This document shows positions 62,880-64,000 of a stretch of 64,000 nucleotides of DNA, piece by piece. Position 1 is the first letter of the stretch. Each line of letters begins with the position of its first letter. Position numbers and translations under genes: made by a program. The notes below the pieces were generated by a model. It saw only the letters and a list, made by a program, of their open reading frames with translations. It did no database searches and was not told the origin of the DNA. Source of the DNA: Myoxocephalus aenaeus (taxonomy: Eukaryota; Chordata; Actinopteri; Perciformes; Cottidae); contig JBAMJR010000066.1 in NCBI GenBank assembly GCA_038501785.1, forward strand, positions 161,001 through 225,000, in the 5' to 3' direction.

Positions 62880-63450
62880 TTTTCCAGAATGAACTTGAAG
62901 CATTAAGCGCACCTTAAATCAGGTTAATGTCGTCCACGGCTAAATTCAAACGGTCTTTTTCACCTTGTTAGCCGATGCCCGCGCAATATAACTTACAAGT
63001 TTGACACTTTTTATGGAAAAAGTTAGGAAAGAAAAAGAAGAAGAAAAAATAAAGTGTGAAAAGTTCATTCTTGACCTTGGTTATTTCAGAAGAAAAAAAA
63101 AAACATCTAAACTCTGCAGAGGAAGACTGTGAAATACGGCTGAAAGCACAAGTAAGGGGACCTTGAGTCAAATTTTATGTTTTTTATATTAAAATTCTGT
63201 GGCTTTTATTTCATTTAAAGCCGCACTTTTGAAATATGTTAATTGTTGGGATTCGAACCAGCAACCCTTTTCAAGGTACATAGCAGAGCATTTATTTTGG
63301 TGTTTACTCCCAAAAGATACCAGTTACACCCCAGATGCTTTATTCATTTTGAAAAACCCAATATTTGTCTTCAAGGTCAAGACAAACTTTGGCATCCATG
63401 CATTTATATTTTTTCCCCAACCGCACCTCGTTTCACCTTGAAATAGGGAG
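62880..63450. other. Right flank, no gene seen
   Basis: AT-rich. A tRNA B-box-like GGTTCGAATCC is present on the minus strand near 63250 and may be a SINE remnant. Confidence 0.4.

Positions 63451-63502
<52 letters not shown>
63451..63502. repeat. (CA)n microsatellite
   Basis: A CA tract of about 50 bp. Confidence 0.97.
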
Positions 63503-63506
<4 letters not shown>

Positions 63507-64000
63507 GCCACAGCAGAAACTTTCCTTGTGACTCGAACTAAAAGAAACTTCAGCAAATCGGCAGCATAGAGCATTAAAGAGTGACTCATGTGATGTCAAG
63601 CTGAGTGTGAGGAGGCGGAGGAACAGTGATACGTTTTAAAGGGAAATGTGGAGGAAAAGATTTCTGATATCCAGATAATACTGCCGCTTGAAGGATCCAA
63701 ACGGATCTACGTGTCTTCTTCCTCTGGGAGCTCCATTGTTGTCCGAACAATATGAAGAACACATCATTGACCCTGCTGCTGTAAACACCCACTACCGCTC
63801 CGCATGCGTATCAGTCCACGGCTGAAAGCACAATTTAGTCCCGTTTGAGTAACGTTTGCTAAAAAATAAACGCTTGTATTTATAAATAGATCACATTGTT
63901 TCCTCAGATTGTTTCACTTTGTGTTTGTTTTTTCTCTTTTTCTCTGGAAAGCATTGTGCAATCACTGGTTTAAATGATATACAAATAAATACACTATTTT

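Noticed and set aside
63240..63300. tRNA gene
   Set aside because: Only a B-box-like GGTTCGAATCC is present; no A box, no cloverleaf. At most a SINE remnant.

Overview
The window is vertebrate nuclear DNA, almost certainly from a ray-finned fish. The genes are intron-rich with canonical GT-AG splice sites. Exons are GC-rich and introns are AT-rich and full of (CA)n, (AT)n and (GA)n microsatellites. Fish-type interspersed repeats are present: CAGGGTTC..GAACCCTG MITEs, a DIRS-like tyrosine-recombinase retroelement and a LINE-type 3' tail. There are no bacterial-style operons, ribosome binding sites or CRISPR arrays. Most long open frames in the window are microsatellite artefacts.

Two protein-coding genes are well supported, both on the minus strand. 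(1) 1426-7772 holds myelin protein zero (mpz): four exons encode a signal peptide, one V-type Ig domain and a transmembrane helix. The cytoplasmic tail either runs off the left edge of the window or ends at an in-frame TAG at 1426-1428. (2) 21649-61350 holds the complete coding region of DNA ligase I (lig1). I resolved 28 coding exons (3153 nt, 1050 residues plus stop) whose phases all agree. They run from the PCNA-interacting N terminus (MQRSIASFF) through acidic/lysine-rich linkers, the DNA-binding domain, the adenylation domain (catalytic Lys701 in KYDG) and the OB-fold domain to a C terminus ending in DPEDYY.

The 14 kb between the two genes contains no gene I can support. It holds satellites, remnants of an endogenous retrovirus-like gag (17.2-17.9 kb) and a 5'-truncated DIRS-like element (about 18.2-20.7 kb) with an uninterrupted tyrosine-recombinase frame. 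Right of lig1, a possible last exon of an unidentified minus-strand gene lies near 62.53-62.75 kb.

The most interesting signals are these. A 16-copy, 73-bp tandem array in mpz intron 2 carries a near-consensus CTCF core in every unit and appears to be an expanded part of a dispersed transposable element; a second copy of that element in lig1 intron 19 carries the same motif in the opposite, convergent orientation. A tandem duplication of lig1 coding exon 2 makes an in-phase exon pair, of which only one member carries the PCNA-binding FF. Several lig1 introns have ends that are themselves (GT)n or (CT)n microsatellites. A 1.3-kb minisatellite carries a CRE-C/EBP-like half-site composite in each unit. 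A 46-nt perfect hairpin lies in lig1 intron 15.
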